Origin: Brucella pseudogrignonensis | GTDB taxonomy: Bacteria > Pseudomonadota > Alphaproteobacteria > Rhizobiales > Rhizobiaceae | Length of the DNA: 64,000 nucleotides | Reading direction: 5' to 3' | NCBI RefSeq assembly: GCF_002252525.1 | Contig: NZ_NNRM01000041.1 | Coordinates: 124,001 to 188,000 of the forward strand | Shown: positions 18,320 to 28,727 of the stretch, piece after piece | Layout of the letters: the number at the start of each line of letters is the position of its first letter | How positions within the stretch are numbered: position 1 is the stretch's first letter | Translations under genes and position numbers: made by a program | The notes under the pieces: model-generated | Databases searched by the model: none | Told to the model about the DNA's origin: nothing | The model's input: the letters and a program-made list of their open reading frames with translations, nothing else

Positions 18320-19845
18320 CCACCACAGTTCTTGAACTGCAAAACATCACCAAGCGGTTCGGCGCGCTGACCGCCAATGACGATATTTCGTTAAAGCTTG
18401 AGCGTGGCGAGATCCTCGCTTTCCTGGGCGAAAACGGCGCTGGCAAAACGACGCTGATGAATATCCTCTTTGGCCATTATGTTCCCGATAAAGGCCGCGT
18501 CTTCGTCAAGGGCGCCGAAATCCCGCAAGGTAAGCCACGTGCCGCAATCGATGCGGGCGTTGGTATGGTGCATCAGCATTTTACGCTGGCTCCCAATCTC
18601 ACGGTTCTGGAAAACATCATCACCGGCACCGAAAGCCTCTGGAAGCTGAAGTCAGCGCATGGCGCTGCTCATGCCAAGATCGCAGAAATCGCCAAGCGCT
18701 TTGGCTTGCAGGTCGATCCCGATGCGCGGCTTGGTGATCTTTCGGTCGGCGAGCAGCAGCGCGTGGAAATTCTCAAAGCGCTATATAACGACGCGGACAT
18801 TCTCATCCTCGACGAGCCGACTGCCGTTCTGACCACCCAGGAAGCCGAAAACCTGTTTGCGACATTGAAAGAAATGGCACGTCAGGGCCTGTCGTTGATT
18901 TTCATTTCGCATAAGCTGCATGAAGTCATGTCTGCCGCTGACCGCGTTGTGGTCTTGCGTGGCGGCACGCTTGTGGCTGAGCGCAAAGCGTCCGAAACAT
19001 CCAAGGAAGAATTGGCTGAACTTATGGTCGGTCGCCGTGTTTCGCGCCCTTCGCGCGCAGCCGCTACTCCCGGTGAGACTTTGCTCGAGGCAAAGAACGT
19101 AACCGTGATAGAGGATGGCGCGACACGCTTGACCGATCTCGATTTTCATCTGCGTGCAGGCGAGACGTTGGGCATCATCGGCGTTTCCGGAAATGGTCAG
19201 GCAGCGCTGGGTCGTCTTGTTTCGGGACTTAGCCAGCCTGCCAATGGTTCACTCGCTCTATTCGGACAAGCGGTGACAAAGTTTGACCCCCGTCAATTTG
19301 TGGCAGACGGTGTTGGCCGCATCCCTGAAGATCGCAATGCAGAAGGTGCAATCGGTGACCTGACGCTTTGGGAAAATGCCGTACTTGAACGCGTGCGTGA
19401 TCCGCAGTTTTCCAATGGCATTCTGGTCAATCGAGCGGCAGCGCGTGAATTTACGGATCGCATCATCAAGGACTTCGACGTGCGTGGCGGCACGCCTGAT
19501 AGTCGTATTCGCCTGCTCTCGGGCGGCAACATGCAGAAGCTTATCCTGGGTCGCAATCTTGAAACAGCTCCGCGCATTCTGATTGCAGCGCAGCCGACAC
19601 GCGGTCTCGATGAAGGTGCCGTAGCTGCCATTCATGCCCGCATTCTGGAAGCGCGTGACAAGGAGGCTGCCGTGTTGCTTATCTCGGAAGACCTTGACGA
19701 AATCATCGGCCTTGCCGACCGCGTGCAGGCCATCGTCAAGGGCAAGCTGTCACCACCGATTGATGCAGCCGAGGCCAATGCGCAAAGACTGGGCCTGATG
19801 ATGGCTGGGGAGTGGCAGACACATACCTCGAAGGGGCTGAACTGA
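18316..19845 (+). CDS. Sugar/nucleoside ABC transporter ATP-binding protein (duplicated ABC)
   Basis: This is a 509-residue cytosolic ATPase with two ABC domains. The first has Walker A GENGAGKTT, signature LSVGEQQRVEILKAL and Walker B ILILDEPTAVL. The second is degenerate: GVSGNGQAALG in place of a canonical P-loop, and IAAQPTRGLDEG in place of Walker B. This asymmetry is normal for the family that includes RbsA, MglA and the nucleoside importer NupA. ATG 18316 gives an ATGA overlap with the amidase gene, and TGATG joins it to the next permease, so the operon is translationally coupled. Confidence 0.9.
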   Translation: MTTTVLELQNITKRFGALTANDDISLKLERGEILAFLGENGAGKTTLMNILFGHYVPDKGRVFVKGAEIPQGKPRAAIDAGVGMVHQHFTLAPNLTVLENIITGTESLWKLKSAHGAAHAKIAEIAKRFGLQVDPDARLGDLSVGEQQRVEILKALYNDADILILDEPTAVLTTQEAENLFATLKEMARQGLSLIFISHKLHEVMSAADRVVVLRGGTLVAERKASETSKEELAELMVGRRVSRPSRAAATPGETLLEAKNVTVIEDGATRLTDLDFHLRAGETLGIIGVSGNGQAALGRLVSGLSQPANGSLALFGQAVTKFDPRQFVADGVGRIPEDRNAEGAIGDLTLWENAVLERVRDPQFSNGILVNRAAAREFTDRIIKDFDVRGGTPDSRIRLLSGGNMQKLILGRNLETAPRILIAAQPTRGLDEGAVAAIHARILEARDKEAAVLLISEDLDEIIGLADRVQAIVKGKLSPPIDAAEANAQRLGLMMAGEWQTHTSKGLN

Positions 19846-20888
19846 TGCGTATTGAACGACGCGAAACACGGCCCATGGCTTTGGTGGCAACCGCGCCGGT
19901 TATCGCTGTTCTCGCTGCCTTTGTGCTCGCTGGCCTGCTGATTGCAGCTGCCGGTGCGCCGGTGCTTGAATCTTTCCGCCAGATCGCAATTGGTGCATTT
20001 GGCACAAAGCTTTCGATCACCGAAACACTGACGCGCGCGGCCCCTCTGATGCTGACGGGTCTTGCTGCCGCTGTCGCCTTCCGTTCCAAGCTCTGGAATA
20101 TCGGCGCTGAAGGTCAGTTCTATATGGGCGCCCTTGCAGTTGTTGCCTGCGGTACGCAATTAGCGCTCCCTGCGCCCTTGCTTATTCCGCTGCTGCTGAT
20201 TGTTGGCGCGATCGCAGGCATGATATTTCTGCTTATCCCACTCGGTCTGCGCCTGCGCTTTGGCGTCGATGAAGTGGTGACAACCCTGCTTCTAAACTTT
20301 GTCGCAGTGCTCTTTGTGTCGATGATGATCGAAGGGCCAATGAAAGACCCTCTGGCTTTCGGCTGGCCGCAGTCAGAACCTGTACCGGACGCAGCCGTGC
20401 TGCCAAAAATCATGTCAGGTATGCGGCTCCATATCGGCATTCTGATTGCCATCGCCCTTGCTCTCGTCATCGCCTATGTGCAGAAGCGCACTGTCTTTGG
20501 CCTTGAAACCAAAGCAGCTGGACTTAATCCACAGGCCGCTCGTTTCGCTGGTGTACCGCTCGGCAAAACGCTGGTCAAAGTTGCTTGCATTTCCGGTGGT
20601 CTGGCTGGTCTTGCCGGTGCAATACAGGTCATGGGTGTTAAAGGCTATGTCACGACCGACCTGTCGCCGGGCTTTGGTTATTCCGGCATCATTGTTGCCA
20701 TGCTGGCCAATTTGAACCCCATCGGAGCTATTTTCTCAGCACTCTTTGCTGCCGCAATGTTCGTAGGAGCAGATGGAATGAGCCGCGCCATTGGCATTCC
20801 AAGCTTCATCGCCGATGTCACCGTCGCACTTTCGCTGCTCGCCATGCTGGTTGCACTCTTCTTCACCCAATACAGGATCGCCCGATGA
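19845..20888 (+). CDS. ABC transporter permease (nucleoside/simple sugar type)
   Basis: This is a 347-residue inner-membrane permease of the BPD_transp_2 family, with about eight to ten hydrophobic segments. It contains LWNIGAEGQFYMGA and GVDEVVTTLLLNFVAV, motifs characteristic of the NupB/YufP-type permeases that partner BMP binding proteins. ATG 19845 overlaps the ATPase stop (TGATG). The end overlaps the second permease by four bases. Confidence 0.9.
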   Translation: MRIERRETRPMALVATAPVIAVLAAFVLAGLLIAAAGAPVLESFRQIAIGAFGTKLSITETLTRAAPLMLTGLAAAVAFRSKLWNIGAEGQFYMGALAVVACGTQLALPAPLLIPLLLIVGAIAGMIFLLIPLGLRLRFGVDEVVTTLLLNFVAVLFVSMMIEGPMKDPLAFGWPQSEPVPDAAVLPKIMSGMRLHIGILIAIALALVIAYVQKRTVFGLETKAAGLNPQAARFAGVPLGKTLVKVACISGGLAGLAGAIQVMGVKGYVTTDLSPGFGYSGIIVAMLANLNPIGAIFSALFAAAMFVGADGMSRAIGIPSFIADVTVALSLLAMLVALFFTQYRIAR

Positions 20889-21829
20889 ACGAGTTGATGG
20901 ATATCCTGCTTTCTGCCGGCCTTTGGGTCTCGGTCCTGCGCATCGCAACACCACTGATTTTCGGCACGCTCGGCGCGCTTTATTGCGAACGCGCGGGCGT
21001 TCTTAATCTGGGCATCGAAGGTATCATGACCTTTGGCGCGATGATCGGCTGGCTGACAGTCTTTAATGGGGCTGACCTTTGGATAGGCGTGCTTGCTGCT
21101 GCCGCATCGGGTGCGGTGTTCGGTCTGCTGCACGCAGCCCTCACCGTGCCGCTCGGCCTGTCGCAGCATGTGGTGGGCCTGGGCATCACGCTGTTTGCTT
21201 CGAGCCTCAGCTACTTCCTGTTCCGTCTTCTGGTGCCATTGTCTTCGACCCCGCCTACGATCACGCCATTCCAGCCGGTCAATCCGTCATGGCTTGCGGA
21301 TATTCCGTTTATCGGACAAGTGCTTGGTACCCAGACCGCACTCACATGGCTTGCTATTCCACTGGCGCTCCTGCTCGGTTATGTGCTCTTCCGCACTCCC
21401 ATTGGTCTTGCAATTCGCATGACGGGCGAAAATCCACATGCCGCCGAAGCGCAAGGCATCAACCCGATCCGCGTTCGTATATTCACGATCATGTTCGGCA
21501 GCGCATTGATGGCCGTTGGCGGCGCGTTCCTCACGCTCTCCGCGTTCAACTCGTTTTTCCCAACCATGATGCAGGGGCGCGGCTGGGTGTGTATTGCACT
21601 CGTCGTATTTGCCTCGTGGAAGCCCGCACGCGCGCTTTTAGGCGCTCTGCTCTTCGCGCTGTTTGACGCGTTCCAGCTGCGCCTACAGACGGTTTACGGC
21701 AAGATCGTTCCTTATCAGCTTTTCCTGATGATCCCGTATATCATGTCGATTGTAGCGCTGATCGTCATGGCGCGCCGCGCACGCGTTCCACAGGCACTGA
21801 TGCAGCCCTATCGCCGCGGCGAGCGTTAA
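20885..21829 (+). CDS. ABC transporter permease (nucleoside/simple sugar type), second subunit
   Basis: This is a 314-residue inner-membrane permease of the same family as its neighbour, corresponding to NupC/YufQ. RIATPLIFGTLGALYCERAGVLNLGIEG near the N-terminus (residues about 18-45) is diagnostic. The last gene of the importer operon, it ends at a long perfect inverted repeat. With the preceding genes it forms a full BMP-type importer (binding protein, double ATPase, two permeases). Confidence 0.9.
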   Translation: MNELMDILLSAGLWVSVLRIATPLIFGTLGALYCERAGVLNLGIEGIMTFGAMIGWLTVFNGADLWIGVLAAAASGAVFGLLHAALTVPLGLSQHVVGLGITLFASSLSYFLFRLLVPLSSTPPTITPFQPVNPSWLADIPFIGQVLGTQTALTWLAIPLALLLGYVLFRTPIGLAIRMTGENPHAAEAQGINPIRVRIFTIMFGSALMAVGGAFLTLSAFNSFFPTMMQGRGWVCIALVVFASWKPARALLGALLFALFDAFQLRLQTVYGKIVPYQLFLMIPYIMSIVALIVMARRARVPQALMQPYRRGER

Positions 21830-21870
21830 ACAAAAAAGGCGGCTGCACATTGCAGCCGCCTTTTTTGTTT
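21828..21870. terminator. Bidirectional terminator, perfect 20-bp stem
   Basis: AAACAAAAAAGGCGGCTGCA, loop CAT, and its exact reverse complement ending TTTTTTGTTT. It serves the importer operon and the convergent amidohydrolase gene and overlaps the permease stop. Confidence 0.9.
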
Positions 21871-21882
21871 CAGACGTCAAGC

Positions 21883-23640
21883 TCAGGCGCTGTAACGCTT
21901 CTGACCATCCATCCAGGTTTCGCTGACCTTAATCTTGCTGATCTTGGTCGGCTCAACTTTTGTCGGATCTTCTTCCAGAATTGCAAAATCCGCGCATTTA
22001 CCTTCATCCAGGCTACCGACGATATCATCCATCTTGCAGTGATAGGCAGCATCGATGGTAACGGCACGAAGTGCAGCCTCGGCCGGAATACGCTCATCCG
22101 GGAAAAACACTTCACCGCCGTCATTCATGACACGAGCAACAGCATCTTCGACATAGCGCAGCGGCTCAATCGGCGTGACGTTCCAATCGGAGTGGAAAGA
22201 AATTCGCAGACCTTGTGCCAGTGCCGTCGCGCATGGATCGTAGAACTTTGCGCGGTCCGGTCCGAGAATCTCATCACGGAATGCCTTGCCCCACCAGCGC
22301 ACATGCCCAATAAGGAATGACGGCTGCAGCCCCAGCGTTTTAGCTTTCTGCATTTGCTCCTCATGGAAAATGCTGCAATGCTCAATACGATGGCGATGAT
22401 CGTCGCGCGGGGTTTCCTTCAACACAGTTTCGTAGGCTTCAATGGTCGCGTCGATTGCAGCATCGCCATTGGCGTGAACACCAACCTGCCAGCCACCCTG
22501 ATGCGCACGACGGATCGCAGCCGTCAGCTGCTCCGGCGTATAGTTCATCGCACCACGGTCATTCGTGCCAAGATAGTTTTCGCGCTGATAACCCGTGCGG
22601 GCCTGATTGGAACCATCGGCCCAGGCTTTTATGCCATCATAGCGATAGAGATCCGTGCCGCGACCCGGCTTAATGTTCATTTTTTCCCACTGATCCATGG
22701 CCGTCGAAACCAGCATGCCGCGATAACGGATCGGTGGGTTCTGCGACATGACCTGATCGAGCAAGGCCAGATGTTCTGCTGGTGCCATCATACCAACGCC
22801 GCAATCATGCAATGACGTGCAGCCAACCGAGGCCGCCTTATCCAGCATACGGCGAATACTGGTTGAAACTTCTGCTGCTGTCGGCAGAGGCATCTTTTCG
22901 AGAAATGCGTTGAATGCCGGCGGCTCTTCCAAACGTCCGCTCAGTTTACCATCGGGTGTTTTGGCATAGCGCGCTTCAGCCGGGTTAGGAGTCGTATCTG
23001 TGATCCCGACCAGCGCAAAGGCTTTGCTATTGGCATAAGCAATATGGCCGTTGCTCTCCATCATGAAAAACGGATTGTTCGGCGCCAGTTCATCCAGTTC
23101 CGCAAGGGTCGGGATGTGCGAACCCTTGGTGATGCTCGGATCGAACTGCTTTGCCCGAACCCATTCCCCTTCCCGAGCCTTGCTAATGCCGTTGCGCAGC
23201 ATGCTCCAGACTTGTTCGAAAGTCGGTGTCGTGATCGGGCCCACATCGATCCAGTCGTCCATCACAACGAAGACCGAATGCATATGCGGATCGATCAAAC
23301 CCGGCATCAATGTTCTGCCGTCTAAGTCGATCGTACGCGTGGTGCTACCGCGAAACTTATCGACATGCTCTGCGGTGCCGACGGCCAGAATACGGTTGCC
23401 ACGAATAGCAATTGCCTCAGCTCGCGGAGTTTCAGCATTCATTGTCAGAACGGTTCCACGACGGAAAATGACATCGGCCGGTGCATTAGCAGACGCGCGG
23501 TTGCCCATCGCTGCAGCTGGTTCGACCGCCGTTGCCGCAAAAGCGGATACCGCCGCACCGCCCATGTACTTGAGGAAATCACGCCTTGACGTTGCGTGTT
23601 TGAATACAGCTATCAGTCCGGGATTGCAGGCTAAACACAT
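21883..23640 (-). CDS. Tat-exported amidohydrolase (YtcJ/amidohydrolase 3 family)
   Basis: The 585-residue product has a Tat signal, TSRRDFLKYMGG (residues about 17-28), with a following hydrophobic segment ending near AAA. Amidohydrolase features are RTLMPGLIDPHMH, HANGDAAIDATIEAYE, HRIEHCSIFHEEQM and FHSDWNVTPIEPL. YtcJ-like enzymes act on formamide- or imide-like substrates. The product is probably periplasmic. It converges with the importer operon, so it may supply or process a related substrate outside the cytoplasm; this is inference from position. The unusual N-terminus MCLACNPGL before the Tat motif is recurrent in this family. Confidence 0.82.
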   Translation of the reverse strand: MCLACNPGLIAVFKHATSRRDFLKYMGGAAVSAFAATAVEPAAAMGNRASANAPADVIFRRGTVLTMNAETPRAEAIAIRGNRILAVGTAEHVDKFRGSTTRTIDLDGRTLMPGLIDPHMHSVFVVMDDWIDVGPITTPTFEQVWSMLRNGISKAREGEWVRAKQFDPSITKGSHIPTLAELDELAPNNPFFMMESNGHIAYANSKAFALVGITDTTPNPAEARYAKTPDGKLSGRLEEPPAFNAFLEKMPLPTAAEVSTSIRRMLDKAASVGCTSLHDCGVGMMAPAEHLALLDQVMSQNPPIRYRGMLVSTAMDQWEKMNIKPGRGTDLYRYDGIKAWADGSNQARTGYQRENYLGTNDRGAMNYTPEQLTAAIRRAHQGGWQVGVHANGDAAIDATIEAYETVLKETPRDDHRHRIEHCSIFHEEQMQKAKTLGLQPSFLIGHVRWWGKAFRDEILGPDRAKFYDPCATALAQGLRISFHSDWNVTPIEPLRYVEDAVARVMNDGGEVFFPDERIPAEAALRAVTIDAAYHCKMDDIVGSLDEGKCADFAILEEDPTKVEPTKISKIKVSETWMDGQKRYSA

Positions 23641-23803
23641 TGTTCGCAGTTCCTATAAACCGGGAATACTTTGCCTTACTCACAGTAAGGAAACAGCAAA
23701 AACTGATAACAATCAATTAAAAATAGAAAATCCTTATTATATTACATTTTACTAATTAAAAGACTTTGTCAAACTACCAACTTTTACTTGAATGATAAAA
23801 TAA

Positions 23804-23827
23804 AAACGGCGCCGAATGGCGCCGTTT
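23804..23827 (-). terminator. typA intrinsic terminator
   Basis: Stem AAACGGCGCC/GGCGCCGTTT with loop GAAT, followed on the minus strand by a T-rich run (TTTTTATTTTATC). Confidence 0.85.
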
Positions 23828-23851
23828 CTCTTATCAGATCGTCAGAAGCAA

Positions 23852-25675
23852 TCAGGCAGCGCCCTTGCCGCTCTTTTCAAAACGCTTGCGCTCGTTTGGA
23901 TCGAGGTAAAGCTTGCGCAGACGGATCGACTTTGGCGTCACTTCAACCAGCTCATCGTCCTGAATCCAAGACAGAGCGCGCTCCAGCGTCATACGGATCG
24001 GAGGCGTCAGCTTCACGGCTTCATCCTTACCGGCGGCGCGGATGTTGGTGAGCTTCTTGCCCTTGAGCACGTTGACTTCAAGATCGTTGTCGCGGCTGTG
24101 AATGCCGATCAACATGCCCTGATAAACCTTGACGCCAGCGTCGATAATCATCGGACCACGATCTTCGAGGTTGAAGAGAGCGTAAGCAACAGCTTCACCC
24201 TGATCGTTGGAAATCAGAACGCCGTTGTTACGGCCCGAGATTTCGCCCTTGTATGGCTGATAATCATGGAACAGACGGTTCATGATCGCCGTACCGCGTG
24301 TATCGGTCAGAAGTTCCGACTGATAGCCGATCAGACCACGAGTCGGTGCGTAGAACACCATACGAACGCGATTGCCGCCCGAAGGACGCAGCTCGACCAT
24401 TTCGGCCTTACGTTCAGACATCTTCTGAACAACAGTGCCCGAATATTCTTCATCGACGTCGATGACAACTTCTTCAACAGGCTCAAGCTTCTCGCCGTTT
24501 TCGCCGTCTTTCATGACAACGCGTGGACGCGAAACGCCAAGCTCAAAACCTTCACGGCGCATGTTTTCAATGAGAACTGCGAGCTGCAATTCGCCACGAC
24601 CGGAAACGAAGAATGAATCCTTTTCGTTGGATTCTTCGATCTTGAGCGCAACGTTGCCTTCCGCTTCTTTCAGCAGACGGTCACGAATAACGCGGCTCGT
24701 AACCTTGTCGCCTTCAGTGCCAGCATAAGGGCTGTCATTGACGATGAAGGACATGGTAACAGTTGGCGGATCGATTGGCTGAGCTGCGAGAGGCTCGCTG
24801 ACCGAAGGATCGCAGAATGTGTCAGCAACGGTGCCCTTGGAGAGACCGGCGATAGCAACGATGTCGCCTGCCTGTGCTTCTTCAATCGGCTGACGCTCGA
24901 TGCCGCGGAATGCAAGGATCTTCGAGATACGACCATTTTCGAGCAGTGAACCATCCTGACCAAGAACCTTGACGGCCTGGTTGGACTTGATCGAACCCGA
25001 ATGGATGCGACCGGTGATGATGCGGCCAAGGAACGGATCAGCTTCAAGGATCGTACCGATCATGCGGAACGGGCCTTCGGCAACCTTTGGCGCTGGAACG
25101 TGCTTGAGAACCAGATCGAACAGTGGTGCCAGACCTTCGTCCTGCGGGCCTTCTGGGTTCAGCGCCATCCAGCCGTTACGGCCTGAACCGTAAAGAACCG
25201 GGAAGTCGAGCTGTTCGTCAGTTGCGTCGAGATTGGCGAAGAGGTCGAAAACTTCGTTGATGACTTCTTCATGACGGCCATCCGGACGGTCGATCTTGTT
25301 GATCGCAACGATCGGACGCAGGCCAACCTTCAGTGCCTTGCCAACAACGAACTTCGTCTGTGGCATTGGGCCTTCAGCAGCATCGACGAGAACGATAGCG
25401 CCGTCCACCATCGAAAGAATACGCTCAACTTCGCCGCCGAAGTCGGCGTGGCCTGGCGTGTCGACGATGTTGATGCGGGTGTTCTTCCAGACAACCGAAG
25501 TGGCTTTCGCGAGAATGGTGATCCCACGTTCCTTTTCGATGTCGTTCGAATCCATCATGCGTTCTGCAACGCGCTGATTGTCGCGGAACGAGCCCGACTG
25601 CTTCAGCAGTTCATCGACCAATGTGGTTTTGCCATGATCGACGTGTGCGATAATAGCGATATTACGCAATTCCAT
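23852..25675 (-). CDS. typA: Translational GTPase TypA/BipA
   Basis: This is a 607-residue ribosome-binding GTPase that supports 50S assembly and stress growth. G1 is [10 protein letters not shown] (10-19), the switch I region reads ERGITI, G3 is DTPGHADFG, and G4 is [11 protein letters not shown]-Tu domain II, two alpha/beta domains and the TypA-specific C-terminus ending in KRFEKSGKG follow. Length is typical. It is monocistronic between two intergenic gaps, with its own terminator. Confidence 0.95.
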   Translation of the reverse strand: MELRNIAIIAHVDHGKTTLVDELLKQSGSFRDNQRVAERMMDSNDIEKERGITILAKATSVVWKNTRINIVDTPGHADFGGEVERILSMVDGAIVLVDAAEGPMPQTKFVVGKALKVGLRPIVAINKIDRPDGRHEEVINEVFDLFANLDATDEQLDFPVLYGSGRNGWMALNPEGPQDEGLAPLFDLVLKHVPAPKVAEGPFRMIGTILEADPFLGRIITGRIHSGSIKSNQAVKVLGQDGSLLENGRISKILAFRGIERQPIEEAQAGDIVAIAGLSKGTVADTFCDPSVSEPLAAQPIDPPTVTMSFIVNDSPYAGTEGDKVTSRVIRDRLLKEAEGNVALKIEESNEKDSFFVSGRGELQLAVLIENMRREGFELGVSRPRVVMKDGENGEKLEPVEEVVIDVDEEYSGTVVQKMSERKAEMVELRPSGGNRVRMVFYAPTRGLIGYQSELLTDTRGTAIMNRLFHDYQPYKGEISGRNNGVLISNDQGEAVAYALFNLEDRGPMIIDAGVKVYQGMLIGIHSRDNDLEVNVLKGKKLTNIRAAGKDEAVKLTPPIRMTLERALSWIQDDELVEVTPKSIRLRKLYLDPNERKRFEKSGKGAA

Positions 25676-25770
25676 ATGGAGATCACTTCTATATGAGTTG
25701 GGAGCCGCGCCAAGATGGATGCACGGAAAATCAATGGGGCGCTCTTACAGGTTTTTTTGCGTTTTAGAAA

Positions 25771-25791
25771 GGGGCAGCGCGAAACTGCCCC
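25771..25791 (-). terminator. Probable mgtE terminator
   Basis: Stem GGGGCAG/CTGCCCC with a 7-nt loop; on the minus strand it is followed by TTTCTAAAA. The T tract is short, so confidence is moderate. Confidence 0.55.
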
Positions 25792-25864
25792 TTAATTAAC
25801 CCGAAAAGCCCGGATTTAATTGCGTTTTTACACTGTATTTCTAACAGTTTTTTGTCGCCAGAGC

Positions 25865-27250
25865 CTATAAAAGCGTTCCCGACAAAATAACCAGCGCCAC
25901 GCTGAAATAGATCACAAGCCCCGTCACATCGACCAATGTGGCAACAAAAGGTGCCGATGCACTGGCCGGATCAAAGCCCAGCCGTTTGAGAATAAACGGC
26001 AGCATTGATCCCGTTACCGAGCCAAAAGTCACGATACAGACGAGTGCCATGCCAACGGTAGCACCGACCAGAATCCAATGCTCGCCATAATCGTAAATGC
26101 CGAGCTTCTGCCACAGGGCGATACGAACCATGCCGATGAGGCCAAGGAAACTGCCTAGCGCTAGCCCGGTTGGCACTTCGCGGATGGCAACGCGCCACCA
26201 ATCTTTCAGTTTGACTTCCTGCAGCGCAAGCGCACGAATAATCAAAGATGTTGCCTGCGAGCCGGAATTGCCACCGGAAGACATGATGAGCGGAATAAAC
26301 AGCGTCAGAACGAGTGCTTTTTCAAGTTCCAACTCGAAATGCTGCATCGCACTTGCAGTCAGCATTTCGCCCAGAAACAGAATGCCCAGCCAGCCAGCGC
26401 GCTTCTTCAGCATCTCGCCAAAACCGATACGCATGTAAGGCTTGTCGAGTGCCTCCATACCACCGAAACGATAGGCGTCTTCGCTCGCCTCTTCTGTCAT
26501 GGCATCCAGCACATCATCGACAGTTACAATGCCGATGATGTGGCGGCTGTCATCAACGACAGGAACGGCCAGAAGATCATGCTTACGAAACAGACGGGCT
26601 ACGTCTTCACGATCTTCATGCGGCGAAATCGTAATTGGATCATCGTCGCGTGCAAGCGAGAGAATCGGCTCATCAAGTTCACGAATAATAAGGCGACGCA
26701 GGCTGACCACGCCAAGAAGAACGCGGGTCTGCGGATCAACCACATAGATTGCGTAAACCGTTTCGCGCGTGCGCTCAACCTTACGAATATGGTCAAGTGT
26801 TTGCCCGACATTCCAATCGGAAGGCACCGCGATGAACTCAATGGTCATCAGACTACCAGCCGTGTTTGGCGGATAGCCCATCAGCTTCTTCAGCGCGGCC
26901 TTTGTTTCTGGTGCCAGAATTGGGAATAAGCGCGCACGATCGGCATCTTCCAGTTCCTGAAAGACGTCGGTTGCACGGTCAGCAGACATGCCATCCAACA
27001 ATTGGCTGGCAATGTTTGGCGGAAGAATAGCCAAAATTTCTTTGGCACGTTCCAGCTCCGGCTGATCAAGCAGGCGGATGGCATCTTCGTGCGAAAGCTG
27101 GGCGACAACGGCGACTGCGTCATCTGCATCAAGTTCATTGACGATCTCTACCGCGTCGCCCGTACGAATATCGGCGATGCGGCTGGCAATTGCTGCAGCA
27201 GGGAGGTCGGCAACATTGAGTACTTCTGGGGCGAAGTTGTTGTCGGTCAT
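25865..27250 (-). CDS. mgtE: Magnesium transporter MgtE
   Basis: This is a 461-residue Mg2+ channel of the SLC41/MgtE type. An N-terminal helical superhelix domain (residues about 20-130, DADDAVAVVAQLSHEDAIRLLDQ type repeats) is followed by two CBS domains (VVDPQTRVLLGVVSLRRLI, AVPVVDDSRHIIGIVTVDDVLDAM). The C-terminal membrane domain has five TM segments, with SGGNSGSQATSLIIRALA near the pore. The ATG at 27250 (MTDNNFAPEV) is chosen over an upstream codon at 27295. The 5' region holds a TTGACT but no recognisable M-box riboswitch. Confidence 0.93.
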   Translation of the reverse strand: MTDNNFAPEVLNVADLPAAAIASRIADIRTGDAVEIVNELDADDAVAVVAQLSHEDAIRLLDQPELERAKEILAILPPNIASQLLDGMSADRATDVFQELEDADRARLFPILAPETKAALKKLMGYPPNTAGSLMTIEFIAVPSDWNVGQTLDHIRKVERTRETVYAIYVVDPQTRVLLGVVSLRRLIIRELDEPILSLARDDDPITISPHEDREDVARLFRKHDLLAVPVVDDSRHIIGIVTVDDVLDAMTEEASEDAYRFGGMEALDKPYMRIGFGEMLKKRAGWLGILFLGEMLTASAMQHFELELEKALVLTLFIPLIMSSGGNSGSQATSLIIRALALQEVKLKDWWRVAIREVPTGLALGSFLGLIGMVRIALWQKLGIYDYGEHWILVGATVGMALVCIVTFGSVTGSMLPFILKRLGFDPASASAPFVATLVDVTGLVIYFSVALVILSGTLL

Positions 27251-27503
27251 AGGCTTGCCTTTCTGTCGATCCGCCGTCGAAGACAGACCGTGCAAGCTGA
27301 CCCCAAACGATCAGATCACGAACTGCCTTGACGGCTGAAACAATCGACTGTGACTGTCGCTTGGCATAAGAGAATAAGACTCCGGTTGAAATGCAGCCAA
27401 AGAAAATGCGGCTGCGTGGGTCATGTGCGCCCGGCGGCAATCAAAGTCAAGCCCCGGCGGATAATCATGAAAGCTTTTTCATACGAGTTTGAAATTGTGA
27501 TTT

Positions 27504-28727
27504 TCAGGCCGTCTGCGGCAGACGCAGCCAGAGTAGAAAAGCAATCGCAGCGATGAAGCCGAGCGCCGGGATAAGCGTTGCAAGGGCGATGACCGGATCA
27601 CCCATCAGCGCCGCAATTGCGCCGCCAATCAGCCCGCCACCCATCTGAAAGAAACCCATCATGGCCGAAGCCGCACCGGCCATCTTGGGAAAGGGTGCCA
27701 TGCCAGCGGATGTCATCACCGGCATGACCAGCGCAACTCCAAATGCAAAGAGCCCCATGGGCAGCATCACCAGCAGATACACCGGCTCGAACACCCGGAG
27801 CAGCGTCGCAATCAGTATGCTTGCCGCAACCATTGCAACATAACCGGCAGCGGCCAGCTGTCGCGGGCGATAGATCGTCATCAGCCGCCTGAACAACAGG
27901 CTCCCGACGAAATAGCAACTCGTCTGCAAAAGCAGGCCAATACCGAATTGCGTTGCCGTCATACCCACCCGCCCCATCAGCACAAACGGCAAAATGGTAG
28001 CTGCCGTATAAAGGCCTCCGGTCGTACCGCCGACGCCCAGACTTGCGTAGACAAACTGGCGACTTGTCAGCAACGTGCAGTAGGAACGCAGCAATTCCTT
28101 TGGTCGAATACGGCTGAGATCGCGACTGACGGTTTCCCTGATAATGAAGATTGCCATCAGGACAACCAAAATTCCCAGACAGACCATGACGACAAAAATC
28201 GCCTGCCAGCCAAACAGCTCCATCGTCACCCCGCCAAGTGTGGGCGCGACAGCAGGGCCGACCGCAATAACGATGCCGATAAGGTTCATCACCCGCGCGG
28301 ATGCGTCATGGGTGAAAAGATCGCGAACGATTGCGCGTGAAATCGTGACGCCGACAGCCGCACCAACGCCTTGCAGGAACCGCGCAACCAAAAGCGTGTC
28401 GATGGTCGTTGCGAACAACGCGAGGATGCTGGCAGCGAGATAAATCACCATGAAGGCGATTGTGATGGGTCTTCGCCCGAAGCCGTCCGACAACGGCCCG
28501 CAGATAAGCTGTGAGACGCAGAAGCCAGCGAGATAGACTGATATGGTGAGCTTCACCATCGCTTCAGTCGTGCCAAAGGCATGAACGATCTCGGTCATAG
28601 CCGGCGTATAAAGCGCCATCGACATGAGACCCAGCGCTGCGAGAAGACCGCCGATGACGCCGACCCGCAATTCGCTCATTACGGGTTGCGCATCCTGGGC
28701 ATTACGATGGTCAGGCGCGACATTCAT
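27504..28727 (-). CDS. Bcr/CflA family multidrug MFS exporter
   Basis: This is a 407-residue drug/H+ antiporter with twelve TM segments. Motif A appears as GPLSDGFGRRP and motif C as ALGLMSMALYTPAMTEI near TM1, typical of the Bcr/CflA family (bicyclomycin, chloramphenicol or sulfonamide efflux, or pyrimidine/cysteine export). The start is ATG 28727 (MNVAPDHRN); an in-frame extension upstream to 28871 is unlike family N-termini. The substrate is not predictable. Confidence 0.88.
   Translation of the reverse strand: MNVAPDHRNAQDAQPVMSELRVGVIGGLLAALGLMSMALYTPAMTEIVHAFGTTEAMVKLTISVYLAGFCVSQLICGPLSDGFGRRPITIAFMVIYLAASILALFATTIDTLLVARFLQGVGAAVGVTISRAIVRDLFTHDASARVMNLIGIVIAVGPAVAPTLGGVTMELFGWQAIFVVMVCLGILVVLMAIFIIRETVSRDLSRIRPKELLRSYCTLLTSRQFVYASLGVGGTTGGLYTAATILPFVLMGRVGMTATQFGIGLLLQTSCYFVGSLLFRRLMTIYRPRQLAAAGYVAMVAASILIATLLRVFEPVYLLVMLPMGLFAFGVALVMPVMTSAGMAPFPKMAGAASAMMGFFQMGGGLIGGAIAALMGDPVIALATLIPALGFIAAIAFLLWLRLPQTA

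Noticed and set aside
23816-24616. A 266-codon plus-strand frame opposite typA
   Set aside because: Antisense to an intact TypA; composition is that of a mirror frame.
27251-27503. Possible magnesium riboswitch ahead of mgtE
   Set aside because: No M-box-like arrangement of paired elements or terminator could be recognised by eye.
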